Assembly: GCA_021204515.1 (NCBI GenBank)
Contig: JAJPZH010000184.1
Span: 1 to 46,423 of the forward strand
Reading direction: 5' to 3'
Length of the DNA: 46,423 nucleotides
Source of the DNA: Alistipes sp.
GTDB taxonomy: Bacteria; Bacteroidota; Bacteroidia; Bacteroidales; Rikenellaceae
Position 1 is the stretch's first letter, and every line of letters begins with the position of its first letter. A program made the position numbers and the translations under genes. Below the pieces are notes generated by a model, which was not told the DNA's origin, did not search any database, and was given only the letters and a program-made list of their open reading frames with translations. This document shows, in pieces, positions 24,941-33,008 of the stretch.

Positions 24941-25825
24941 TTATTTGTCCAGTCCTATTTTACATTGGTGTCCGGCTTGGCGCTCGGCCTCGATGGCCGC
25001 GGCGCGCTGTTCCTGCGTGCGGTACATGCCCTGACGACGCATCGCTTCGTCGAAATCGACTTCGTGACCGTCGAATTCGGGGCCTTCGACACACGTGAAG
25101 CGAGTCTTGCCGGCAACCGTCACGCGGCAGGCGCCGCACATGCCCGTTCCGTCCACCATCAGCGCATTGAGCGAAACGGTCGTTTTCAGTGCGTATTTCT
25201 TCGTCGTGAGGGCTACGAACTTCATCATGATCATCGGACCGATGGCCACGCATTCGTCGTAATGTCTGCCCTGCTTTTCGACGAGTTCCCCGATTAGCTG
25301 CGTGACAAGCCCTTTGAAGCCCTCGGAGCCGTCGTCGGTGGCGATATAGAGGTTTTCGGCCACGGCGCGCATGGCGTCGGTATAGATGAGCATATCGCGG
25401 GTTTTGGCGCCGATAATCACATCGGCCCTGACGCCGTGTTGCTTGAGCCATTTGACCTGAGGATAGACGGGGGCTGTGCCCACGCCGCCTGCGACGAAGA
25501 GGTAATGCCGTTTGCGGAGTTCGTCGAGCGGCATTCCGACGAATTCGGAGGGGTGGCCGAGCGGGCCTGCGAAATCGGCGAACGCTTCGCCCGCTTCGAG
25601 CGAACAGATTTTGCGCGTCGAAGCGCCGATGGCCTGCGTTACGATGGTGACGCTGCCCTCTTCGGCGTCGAAGTCGGAGATCGTGAGGGGAATACGTTCG
25701 CCGTGTTCGTCGGCGCGGACGATGATGAACTGTCCCGGCCGGGCCGAGCGTGCGACGCGCGGCGCGAGGACCTTCATCAGCCAGATGCCCTCTGCGAGGA
25801 GTCTTTTTTCAAGTATCGGGTACAT
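24941..25825 (-). CDS. NfnA-like sulfide/dihydroorotate dehydrogenase-type flavoprotein subunit
   Basis: 294 residues. An FAD-binding beta-barrel (about 1-95, with RIPLTISDFD), an NAD-binding Rossmann domain (LFVAGGVGTAPVYPQVKWL), and a C-terminal 2Fe-2S site with C230, C233 and C245 in the DGTGMCGACRV...FTC block. It pairs with the NfnB-like gene 56 bp downstream. In characterised NfnAB complexes, reduced ferredoxin and NADH together reduce NADP. This supplies NADPH in an anaerobe whose complex I seems to use ferredoxin as well. Confidence 0.87.
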   Translation of the reverse strand: MYPILEKRLLAEGIWLMKVLAPRVARSARPGQFIIVRADEHGERIPLTISDFDAEEGSVTIVTQAIGASTRKICSLEAGEAFADFAGPLGHPSEFVGMPLDELRKRHYLFVAGGVGTAPVYPQVKWLKQHGVRADVIIGAKTRDMLIYTDAMRAVAENLYIATDDGSEGFKGLVTQLIGELVEKQGRHYDECVAIGPMIMMKFVALTTKKYALKTTVSLNALMVDGTGMCGACRVTVAGKTRFTCVEGPEFDGHEVDFDEAMRRQGMYRTQEQRAAAIEAERQAGHQCKIGLDK

Positions 25826-25883
25826 TTATAAATGGGTTTCCGGCTTCGGGCCGCCTGAGCGGTAAAGCCGCATTGTCGTATCT

Positions 25884-26960
25884 TTAGTCTTCGACGATCG
25901 CCGTCGCCCGCAGCCGCCGCATCGGGCGCGTGAGGTCGTTGGTTATGATCGTCACGAAATCGGTCACCACGCCGTACTCCTGCCTGCCGGGGTCGAGCGT
26001 CACTTTGGCCGTAAACGAACTGCCGGCCGGGATGCGCTGTCCCGGCGTGAGCGTCGTCGTGACCTTGCCGCCCGTCTCCACGGCGCGGACGATCAGTTCG
26101 CCGTCGCCCGTGTTGGTGAGCGTGAAAGTGCGCTGCTGTTTTGGCGCGCTGTGTTTTACCGGGCCAAATTTAATAATATTTTCGGTTATCTGTACTTTCG
26201 GCGCCCGTTCTGTGTTCGCCGGGGATTTGTCGATGCCGATGCCGTGAGCCACGATCAGCGTCCCGTTGCTGCGGCCGTCGGTCCGGACCTCCAGCGCGTC
26301 GCGCAGCGAACCGTAACGGGGAGCGTTCACCGGATTGAGGTACATGAGGTTGATTTCCGCAGTTTGGCCGGGAGCGATTTCGCGCGGATAGTCGGTGGTG
26401 AGCAGCCCGCTCGACTCCTTCGGATACAGCTCCAGACGGATCGTTCTGTTCGACGTGTTGGTGCAGCCTATGGCCGACTGTACCTGCTGGCCCTCGCGGA
26501 TATAGGAGAAGGTGCAGAGCGTCGATGCGAGCCGCAGGCCGCCGCCCGCATCGACCGGGTAGAGTTCTTCGGTGGTTTTGGGGCGCGGGGTAACGGAGCC
26601 GCGCACGGTGAGCGTTGCGATCTTGCGCCGTTCGGACGAGTAGACGCCCAGTTCTTTGGTGAAAGTGCCGGGCCGGTTGGTCGGGTCGAACGTTACCTTG
26701 ACGGTGGTTTTCTCGCCCGGACGGATCGGCCGCTTGGTGAATTCGGGGACCGTGCAGCCGCAGGTGGTCACCACGTCGAGGATCACGACGGGTTTGTCGG
26801 AGCGGTTTTCGCCCGTGAACGTATGGCTTACGCGCCCGTCGGTTTCGGAAATCGTGCCGAAGTCCCATGAATCGGGCGTGAAAATCAACTGGGCGTGCGC
26901 CGGCGCCGCGAAAGCGCAAAGGGCCAAGATTATGAGTAAGATATGTCGTCGTGTCGTCAT
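25884..26960 (-). CDS. Secreted protein with DUF1573/ASPM-SPD-2-Hydin-type domains
   Basis: 358 residues with a signal peptide (cleavage near AHAQ). The first domain (about 26-120) has the DUF1573 signature: FDFGTISETDGRVSHTF-like strand, then VVTTCGCTVPEFTKRPIRPGEKTTVKV with its paired cysteines. Similar Ig-like strand patterns return at about 145-240 and 255-355 (IKFGPVKHSAPKQQRTFTLTNTGDGEL), suggesting three tandem domains. The function is not established; such proteins are periplasmic or surface-located in Bacteroidales. It lies 58 bp upstream of nfnA on the same strand, and its promoter has a full -7 box. Confidence 0.82.
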   Translation of the reverse strand: MTTRRHILLIILALCAFAAPAHAQLIFTPDSWDFGTISETDGRVSHTFTGENRSDKPVVILDVVTTCGCTVPEFTKRPIRPGEKTTVKVTFDPTNRPGTFTKELGVYSSERRKIATLTVRGSVTPRPKTTEELYPVDAGGGLRLASTLCTFSYIREGQQVQSAIGCTNTSNRTIRLELYPKESSGLLTTDYPREIAPGQTAEINLMYLNPVNAPRYGSLRDALEVRTDGRSNGTLIVAHGIGIDKSPANTERAPKVQITENIIKFGPVKHSAPKQQRTFTLTNTGDGELIVRAVETGGKVTTTLTPGQRIPAGSSFTAKVTLDPGRQEYGVVTDFVTIITNDLTRPMRRLRATAIVED

Positions 26961-26983
26961 GTTGCGTATGGATGTCGGTTTTG

Positions 26984-26991
26984 CAAAGGTA
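26984..26991 (-). promoter_or_regulatory. Probable -7 box for the DUF1573 gene
   Basis: TACCTTTG on the minus strand, 23 bp before the start codon. No proper TTTG lies 19 bases upstream; the nearest TTG is about 22 bases away, so the -33 box is weak. Confidence 0.45.
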
Positions 26992-27020
26992 CATTTTTTG
27001 TGAAAAAATCGTGCAATAAT

Positions 27021-27051
27021 TTTGCGGGAATGAAATTTTGCTATATATTTG
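27021..27051 (+). promoter_or_regulatory. Bacteroidetes-type promoter for tRNA-Asn
   Basis: TTTG (27021-27024), 19-base spacer, TATATTTG (27044-27051), 33 bp before the tRNA. A full consensus match. Confidence 0.82.
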
Positions 27052-27084
27052 CACTCCGAAACGGTTGAATACCGAGTTTCGAAT

Positions 27085-27158
27085 GCCTGAATAGCTCAGT
27101 TGGTTAGAGCACATGACTGTTAATCATGGGGTCCTAGGTTCAAGTCCTTGTTCAGGCG
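27085..27158 (+). tRNA. tRNA-Asn (anticodon GTT)
   Basis: The 74 bases fold as a cloverleaf: acceptor GCCTGAA/TTCAGGC, T8-A9, D-stem GCTC/GAGC, anticodon stem CATGA/TCATG with loop CTGTTAA, discriminator G as expected for Asn. CCA is not encoded. Oddity: the T-stem is CTAGG/CCTTG, with a T-T mismatch at the 50-64 pair. Confidence 0.93.
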
Positions 27159-27242
27159 CAGATGCGCGAGGGTTGCGTAAGGTTCTTTCAAAAACGCCTG
27201 CAAAGAGGTGATGAAAAGAGAATGAAAAATTTTGCCGAAAAA

Positions 27243-27273
27243 TTTGGAGTTCCTGAAAATTGAATTACCTTTG
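27243..27273 (+). promoter_or_regulatory. Bacteroidetes-type promoter for tRNA-Val(TAC)
   Basis: TTTG (27243-27246), 19-base spacer, TACCTTTG (27266-27273), 21 bp before the tRNA. It shows that the tRNA-Val genes have a promoter separate from tRNA-Asn. Confidence 0.8.
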
Positions 27274-27294
27274 CAGTCCCAAGCCATTTTTAAC

Positions 27295-27369
27295 GGGAGC
27301 TTAGCTCAGCTGGTTCAGAGCGTCTGCCTTACAAGCAGAGGGTCGGGGGTTCGAATCCCTCAGCTCCCA
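27295..27369 (+). tRNA. tRNA-Val (anticodon TAC)
   Basis: 75 bases: acceptor GGGAGCT/AGCTCCC, anticodon stem TCTGC/GCAGA with loop CTTACAA (normal T33), T-stem GGGGG/CCCTC, discriminator A. CCA is not encoded. A terminator follows 9 bp later. Confidence 0.95.
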
Positions 27370-27378
27370 CTAAGTTGA

Positions 27379-27403
27379 AACCATCCAAGAGGATGGTTTT
27401 TTT
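27379..27403 (+). terminator. Terminator after tRNA-Val(TAC)
   Basis: aaccatcc-aaga-ggatggtt followed by T residues. It lies between the two valine tRNA genes, so expression of the second may be reduced or need readthrough. Confidence 0.82.
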
Positions 27404-27418
27404 ATGCGGAAAAATTAT

Positions 27419-27496
27419 GGGAGCATAGCTCAGTTGGTTTAGAGCGCCTGCTCGACAAGCAGGAGGTCAGCGGTTCAAATCCGCTTGTTCCCACCA
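27419..27496 (+). tRNA. tRNA-Val (anticodon GAC), with C at position 33
   Basis: Acceptor GGGAGCA/TGTTCCC (one G-T wobble), D-stem GCTC/GAGC, anticodon stem CCTGC/GCAGG, loop TCGACAA, T-stem AGCGG/CCGCT, discriminator A, and an encoded CCA (27494-27496), unlike its two neighbours. The base before the anticodon (27453) is C, where nearly all tRNAs have U33. A terminator follows. Confidence 0.87.
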
Positions 27497-27499
27497 ATA

Positions 27500-27536
27500 A
27501 AAGTCTTTCAGAATATTTCTGAAAGGCTTTTTTTTG
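27500..27536 (+). terminator. Terminator after tRNA-Val(GAC)
   Basis: ctttcagaa and ttctgaaag form a stem around a short AT loop, followed by gc and eight T. It lies directly after the tRNA. Confidence 0.82.
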
Positions 27537-27658
27537 TTTCGGGGCCGTCGTCTGTCCGTTTCCGGTACGAGCCGTTCGGGGAGGGGCATGGAAAAACGGC
27601 ATGGCCGCATGATAGTGGTCGGAAATGCGCCGGAGTCCGATTCGGATGTGTCGGATGG

Positions 27659-27691
27659 AAAAAAGGACTCCGTCGTATAACGACGGAGTCC
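27659..27691 (-). terminator. Terminator after the frameshifted susD-like gene
   Basis: An 11-bp perfect stem (ggactccgtcg and complement, loop 5) followed on the minus strand by six T. It lies 30 bp past the susD stop. I see no gene between 27537 and this point. Confidence 0.85.
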
Positions 27692-27720
27692 CGGTTTATG
27701 AGTGAACGGAGCGGGCGGGG

Positions 27721-29471
27721 TTAGAAATTGCCTTTGTCCTTGCGGTCCCACCACAGACGGGTGCCGCCGGTGTCGCCGTCGCCTTTCACTTCGGAAGATT
27801 CAGCCTTCAGCAGCTGGATGGCATTGTTCACCTCGACGGTGTTGGAGCTTAGTTCCGTCTCGTTGTACAGCAGGCGGCGCGGGCCGAGCTGCGTGTCGAT
27901 GATCGAGGGGGCCAGATTTTGCTTCGGACGGAAGAGTTTGGGGTAGCCCGTGCGGCGGTAATCGGCCCACGCTTCGGTCGAGAGCGGGAAGTTGGCGATC
28001 CATTTCTGGGTGATGATGCGTTCGAGCTTTTCTTCATTCGAAGCGCTTTCGTCCCACTTCACCGTGATACTGGTGGTCGGATCGGAGTTGTATTCCGGCT
28101 TCCACGGGTCCGTATAACCCTCAGGCGAGGAGGTATCGTCGTTGATGTAGCTGCTGATAGCCGCATCGTCGATAGCCGCCCAGTCGGGGGCCGTCAGTTT
28201 CTTCTCGGTCCATGCTGCCGCGGCGTCGGACTGTCGGTAGCTCTTCTGGTTGCGGATGGAAACCTCGATACCCTTTTCATAGAGTTCCTTTACGCTCTGC
28301 TGCCCGGCGTCGGTCCAGCGAAGTTTGGCTTCGGCGCGCAGGAACCAGCCTTCGGCGGCGAACATGATGGGCTGCGGCGTCGCATATCCGCCGGCCAGAA
28401 ACGAGTAGTAGACGCGCTGGTTGTCGTTGCCGCCGGTCTTATTGCCCAATTCGCAGCCTACGGGAACTCCGATGTATTGCGCTCCCTTGCGGATCAGGAT
28501 GTCGCTTTCGTTGTATATGTCCTCGTTGTTCTGGTCTTTCTCGCCTGTCGGTTCGGCGGTCTCCTTGACCAGATGGCGGACGTTGGTGGTGAAATAGAGC
28601 GGGCGGCGCGGGTCGTTGTAGCCGTTCATGAACGCTACGATCGACGAACCGATGCCCGAATCCAGCCAGTCCATCATGCGGCGCAGTTCGTTCGAGTAGG
28701 ACTTGTTGATAAGGATGTCCTTGTCTTCGAGGACTCCGGCCTGAATGGCTTCCTTGGCGTATTTTTCAGCATCGGCGGGGTTTACCTTGACGATGCGCAG
28801 CGCCATGCGCAGCTTGAGCTGGTTGGCGATCTTCTTCCAGAGCGTGCGGTCGCCGTTGCACCAGCAGTCGAACGATGCGAGACCTGCGGTCTCCGTATCC
28901 AGTCCTTCGAGCGCTTTGTCCAGCTGTGCGAATATCGCCTTGTAGATGTCTTCCTGTTTGTCGTAGGCGTAGCTGCTGGGGCGTTCGGCCAGTTCGTCCG
29001 CTGCGAGGACCGACGAATAGGGAACCGGGCCGTAGGTGTCGGTATACTGGAGCAGGTTGTACGCTTCGACGATGCGGGCTACGGCTGCGAAGTCATGTTG
29101 TCCGGCGGCGTCGCACTGTTTGATCAGCCGGCGGGTGTTGTTGAATATTTTCTGCATGAAGTTCTCGTGCATGCCGCCGCAGAACCCGCGGGCGAGGTCG
29201 TAACGCGCCATCGTCCAGTTGCTGTGCGGCACCTCGAAATAACCGCCGTAGTTGTCGATCGACAACGAGGTCCAGTACTGGAACAGGTTCTGGTCGGGGG
29301 GGGGTAACTGAACGAGAGGGGAGTGGAGAACTGTGCTTCGAACGGCAGTTCTTCGGGGTCGATCTCGTAGGGATTGGTGTTCAGCTCTTCGAAATCTCCC
29401 GTACAACTTCCCAACAGTGCGAGGGGAAGCGCCATTGCGGTAACGTTTCTAAGAATATTCTTGAGTTTCAT
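27721..29471 (-). CDS. SusD-like (SusD/RagB, SusD-like_2 type) lipoprotein, out of frame at a C9 tract
   Basis: The 5' part starts MKLKNILRNVTAM and gives a lipoprotein signal ending LLGSC, then TGDFEELNTNP, the start typical of SusD-like_2 proteins. At a run of nine C (coding strand; plus-strand G at 29296-29304) the frame is lost. Ten or seven C would join SFSY-PPP to DQNLFQYWTSL and give about 583 residues, a normal length. The rest is intact, with the TPR-like helices and C-terminal SusD fold (for example NQLKLRMALRIV and FAAEGWFLRAEAKLRW). Acidic residues after the Cys suggest surface export. It is the partner of the SusC gene 19 bp upstream. The shift may be a phase-OFF state or a read error. 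Confidence 0.9.
29296..29304. repeat. Homopolymer G9/C9 tract inside the susD-like gene
   Basis: Nine G on the plus strand, coding for proline codons about 55 residues into the protein, just after the lipoprotein signal. With nine, the gene is out of frame; with seven or ten it would be in frame. Slipped-strand mispairing could switch it. Confidence 0.7.
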
Positions 29472-29490
29472 AATGTGTAAACGCTTTTGA

Positions 29491-32400
29491 TTAGAAATTC
29501 AGTTTCACGTTCAGACCGAAGCTGCGCGTGGTCGGCAGGTTGAAGACATCGAAGCCTTGCAGGCCGTTGCCCGTACCCATCGACACGTCGGGATCCATCG
29601 GGGCGTCTTTGTAGAAGAAGAAAAGGTTGCGGGCGATGAACGCAAGGGTCAGGTTCTTCGACTGGCCGAACAGGTTACGGAAGGTGTAGCCCAGCGAAAT
29701 CTCGCGCATACGGACGTTGGTCGCGTCGTATACGTAATCCTCGACGTTGTAGACCGAGTTGAAACTTGTCGCGCCCACCACGTCGTAGTAAGCCTTGACG
29801 TTCGAGAATTTGATGCCCTCGCGCATCACGTAGCCGCGGTCGCGCGCCCGGCCCGTGCGTTCCGATACGCCGTATCCGTCGAGTGTGGCCTCGGTCATCG
29901 AAACGACCTTGCCGCCGATGCGGAAGTCGATGAGCATGCTCAGTGTCAGGTCCTTGTAGCGGAACGTGTTGTTCCAGCCCATGTTCCACTTCGAGTTCAT
30001 GTTGCCCATGTATTTCAGGTCGGAATTCTGCTCGCCGCCGTTTACGGGGATCTGGTAGTCGGCGCCTTCGGGGGTTTCCGTCACCAGTTTGCCGCTCTCG
30101 TCGCGTTTGAGCGTGCGGACGTAGAGGTCGCCATACTGGCCGCCTTCATAGAGGATCACTTTGGCGCCGCCCAGATTGGAGACCGTTACGCCGTCTTGGA
30201 TACCGTCGAAGAGTTCGATGATCTTATTGTCGTTGTACGAGAGATTCAGATCGGTGGACCATGTGAATTCGTTGCCGAACTCTTGGAACCAGCCGGCCGA
30301 CAGTTCGAAGCCTTGGTTCTGGACGTTGCCCGCATTGACGAACTGCGATTTGTAACCGCTCTCCCACGGCAGCGTCACCTCTAAGTACTGGTTCTTGGTG
30401 TTGGTCTTGTAATAGGTGGCGTTTACGTGCAGACGGTGCTGGAAGAACTCTCCGTCGAAACCGACCTCGAACGAGTGGGTCTTTTCGGGTTTCAGCGTGC
30501 GGAACGGCACCGATTCGGGCGGGTTGATGGCGCCTTGGTCGCCGTAGGTATAGCGCGGATTGGTCTTGTAGACGGGGACGTCGTTGCCGACGATGGAGTA
30601 CGAACCGCGGAATTTGAACAGGTCGATATTCCGGCCCATGTCCACGAAACGGTTGAGCAGAAGGCTGGCGCCCACCGAAGGATAGAAGAACGAGTAACCG
30701 TCGGTGTAAGCGAGGGCCGACGACCAGTCGTTACGGGCCGTCACGTCGAGGAAGAGCGCCTCTTTGAAGCCGAACGTGACAGCTCCGAAGACCGAGTTGA
30801 GCCGTTTGCGCTCCAGTCCCATGGTTGTGCCGTTCATGTAGAAATTCGATGGGTTGAAGATGTTGGGATAGTAGGCGCCGCCGTTGCCCGGAGCGACGAA
30901 CTTGCTCTGCTCGTAGAGCAGGCTCACGTTGTTCGAACGTGTCTGCATCATGCTGGTGCCGAGGGTGGCGTTGAGCGAGAAATCATCCCACGTATGGTTG
31001 TACTGGGCGAGCAGGTCCGCATAGAGCTGTTCGCTGAAGTAGCGGTTGTCGTCCATTTTGCCGTAGGTGTATTTATTGCCGTAGGACGACGCGTAGTGGT
31101 TGCGTACGTAGTGTTCGTCGGCGCGCTCGTAGCGCATGCGGCCCGTGAGCGAAAGTCCGTCGATGATCTGGTATTTGATCGATCCGCCGAATTCGTAGCG
31201 GTTGCGTTCGACCACGGGGCGTTCGCGGTTGAGCAGCCAGTAGGGGTTACTGTTGGTCTCGTCGGTGGTAGTCACCCAGTTCTGGACGTTGGCGTTGAGC
31301 TCGCCGTTGTAGGTCTCGAAGTTGTTTTTGTAGCCGTTCCAGTCGTCGCCGCGCGGGAAGGTGTAGGTGCCGACGAGCGGGTTGAAGACGAAACCGCCGG
31401 CCGGCTGGTTCGAGATGTGCTGGTTCACGTATTTGGCGTTGAAATCGACCTTGATGTGGTCGTTGAAAAGGTCGAAACCGACTTTGGCGTTGAGCGTGTG
31501 TTGCGAGTAGTCGTTCTCGGGAGTGATGCCGCCGGATGTTACGTTGCCGTAGGAGAAGTAGGCCCGCAGGTCTTCGGCGCCGCCGTTGATCGAGATCGAG
31601 TTGTTGGTCGTCCAGCCCGTACGGAAGAACTTCTCGGCGTAATCGGGAGCCTTCGACGCGAGTTTGTCGCCCCAGCTGTATTGGCCGCTCGCCCCGTATG
31701 TGTTCTGGAATTCGGGCAGCGAGAGCGGGGTGTCAATGGTCGTGTTGCTCGATACGTTCACCGCCAGACGCCCTGCCATGGCCGATTTGGTCGTGATCAT
31801 GATGGCGCCGTTGGCGGCTACCGCACCGTAGAGGGCGGCGGCCGACGCGCCTTTCAGCAGGGAGATCGAGGCGATGTCGTCGGGGTTGATCGTAGACATG
31901 GCGTCGCCGCCGTCGCGCTGGGCGCCCCAGTTGCTGTCGACCTGATCGGACGTGATGTTCATCATCAGGGGGACGCCGTCGACGACGACCAGCGGCTGGT
32001 TCGAGCCGTTGATCGACTTGTTACCGCGGAAGAGTATTTTCGACGATCCGCCCGCGCCCGTCGAGTTCGGGGTAATCTGCAGACCGGCGGCCTTGCCCTG
32101 CAGCGCGTTGATCATATTGACCGACTTGATGTCGGCTACGTCGTCGCCGCCGACCGTTTCGGCAGCATAGGAGAGTGTTTTCGACTGACGTTCGATACCC
32201 ATGGCAGTCACTACGACTGCGTTCAGCTGGTTGGCGGTCGTCGTCATCAGGATGTCCAGTGTCGTCTGACCTGTGTAGGTCACCTCGTAGGGGTCGTATC
32301 CTACGTAGGTTACTTGCAGTACGTCGCCGGGCTGCAACCCTTCCAGACGGAATTTGCCGTCCATGTCGGTTGTCGTTCCGCGCGTCGTGTTCTTCACAAT

Positions 32401-32567
32401 CACCGTTGCTCCGAGAAGCGGACCGGAGTCGTCTTTGATCAGGCCTTCAAGGGTGCCCGTACCCCCCCCTGCGCGTAGGAACGCAGAGCGGTAGTCGGCG
32501 CAATGAGGCAAAAGGACGTCATCAGAGCAAAGCAGATGAAAAGTGCTCGGTTGGTTAATTTCCTCAT
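29491..32567 (-). CDS. SusC-like TonB-dependent outer-membrane transporter, out of frame at a G8 tract
   Basis: The start is MRKLTNRALFICFAL at 32567, giving a signal peptide that ends near SYAQ. A run of eight G follows directly (plus 32462-32469); nine or six would join it to the downstream frame GTGTLEGLIKDD and give about 1025 residues. That frame then holds a CarboxypepD-reg-like domain (GTLEGLIKDDSGPLLGATV), the plug with VVVTAMGIERQSK and LVVVDGVPL, and the beta-barrel ending in RSFGLNVKLNF with a terminal Phe. It takes up nutrients with the SusD-like partner downstream. A clear promoter is at 32689-32720. Substrate unknown: no enzymes adjoin this pair. Confidence 0.92.
32462..32469. 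repeat. Homopolymer G8/C8 tract at the signal-peptide end of the susC-like gene
   Basis: Eight C on the plus strand, G8 in the coding strand, coding for glycines right after the signal peptide. Eight is out of frame by one; nine or six would restore it. It lies exactly where slippage would switch the protein on and off. Confidence 0.72.
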
Positions 32568-32688
32568 AAATAAATGGGTTTTAGTTGAACAAGAGTAAAG
32601 ATTCCGGAGTGACGCCGTATCTTTGGTTTTATAGAAAAAGCAGTGTTATAGCGACCTATTTTAATGTTAAAAAGTAGTGTTTTGAAAT

Positions 32689-32720
32689 CAAATATAATTA
32701 TATTTTAATTAAATATCAAA
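32689..32720 (-). promoter_or_regulatory. Bacteroidetes-type promoter for the susC/susD pair
   Basis: On the minus strand TTTG (32717-32720), a 20-base spacer, then TATATTTG (32689-32696). The leader to the start codon is about 120 bases long and AT-rich. I looked for inverted repeats around it that would make it invertible and found none. The rest of the 32568-33008 gap, apart from the terminator listed, shows nothing gene-like. Confidence 0.7.
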
Positions 32721-32949
32721 TTATATATTAAAAAATAAAGCGGGCGGAATGACCGGAGAGATGCTGTGTAACGGGGACCGGTGTTGTGTTAGAGTTTGTT
32801 TTTTTCAGGTGGTTCGCGTGAACTCGGAGAACCGGCGGACAGGCAGGAACGCCGTGTTCGTGCGTCTGGACCGGGATTTTATAAGGATGGAGCGGAACGG
32901 GACTTTGGACTGCGGAATTTGGCGGGATTCTGCGCCGCGCGAACCCATA

Positions 32950-32985
32950 AAAATCGGGCGGCAGGAAAATCTCCTGCCGCCCGAT
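32950..32985 (-). terminator. Terminator after the GlpT-like gene
   Basis: A perfect 14-bp stem (atcgggcggcagga and complement, loop 5) followed on the minus strand by a T run. It ends the eight-gene operon 23 bp past the antiporter stop. Confidence 0.88.
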
Positions 32986-33008
32986 TCGACGGTGGTGCTT
33001 GCGGCGGA

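Noticed and set aside
32568..32760. Invertible promoter before the susC/susD pair
   Set aside because: Invertible promoters of Bacteroides are flanked by inverted repeats. I looked on both sides of the promoter at 32689-32720 and found none longer than chance.
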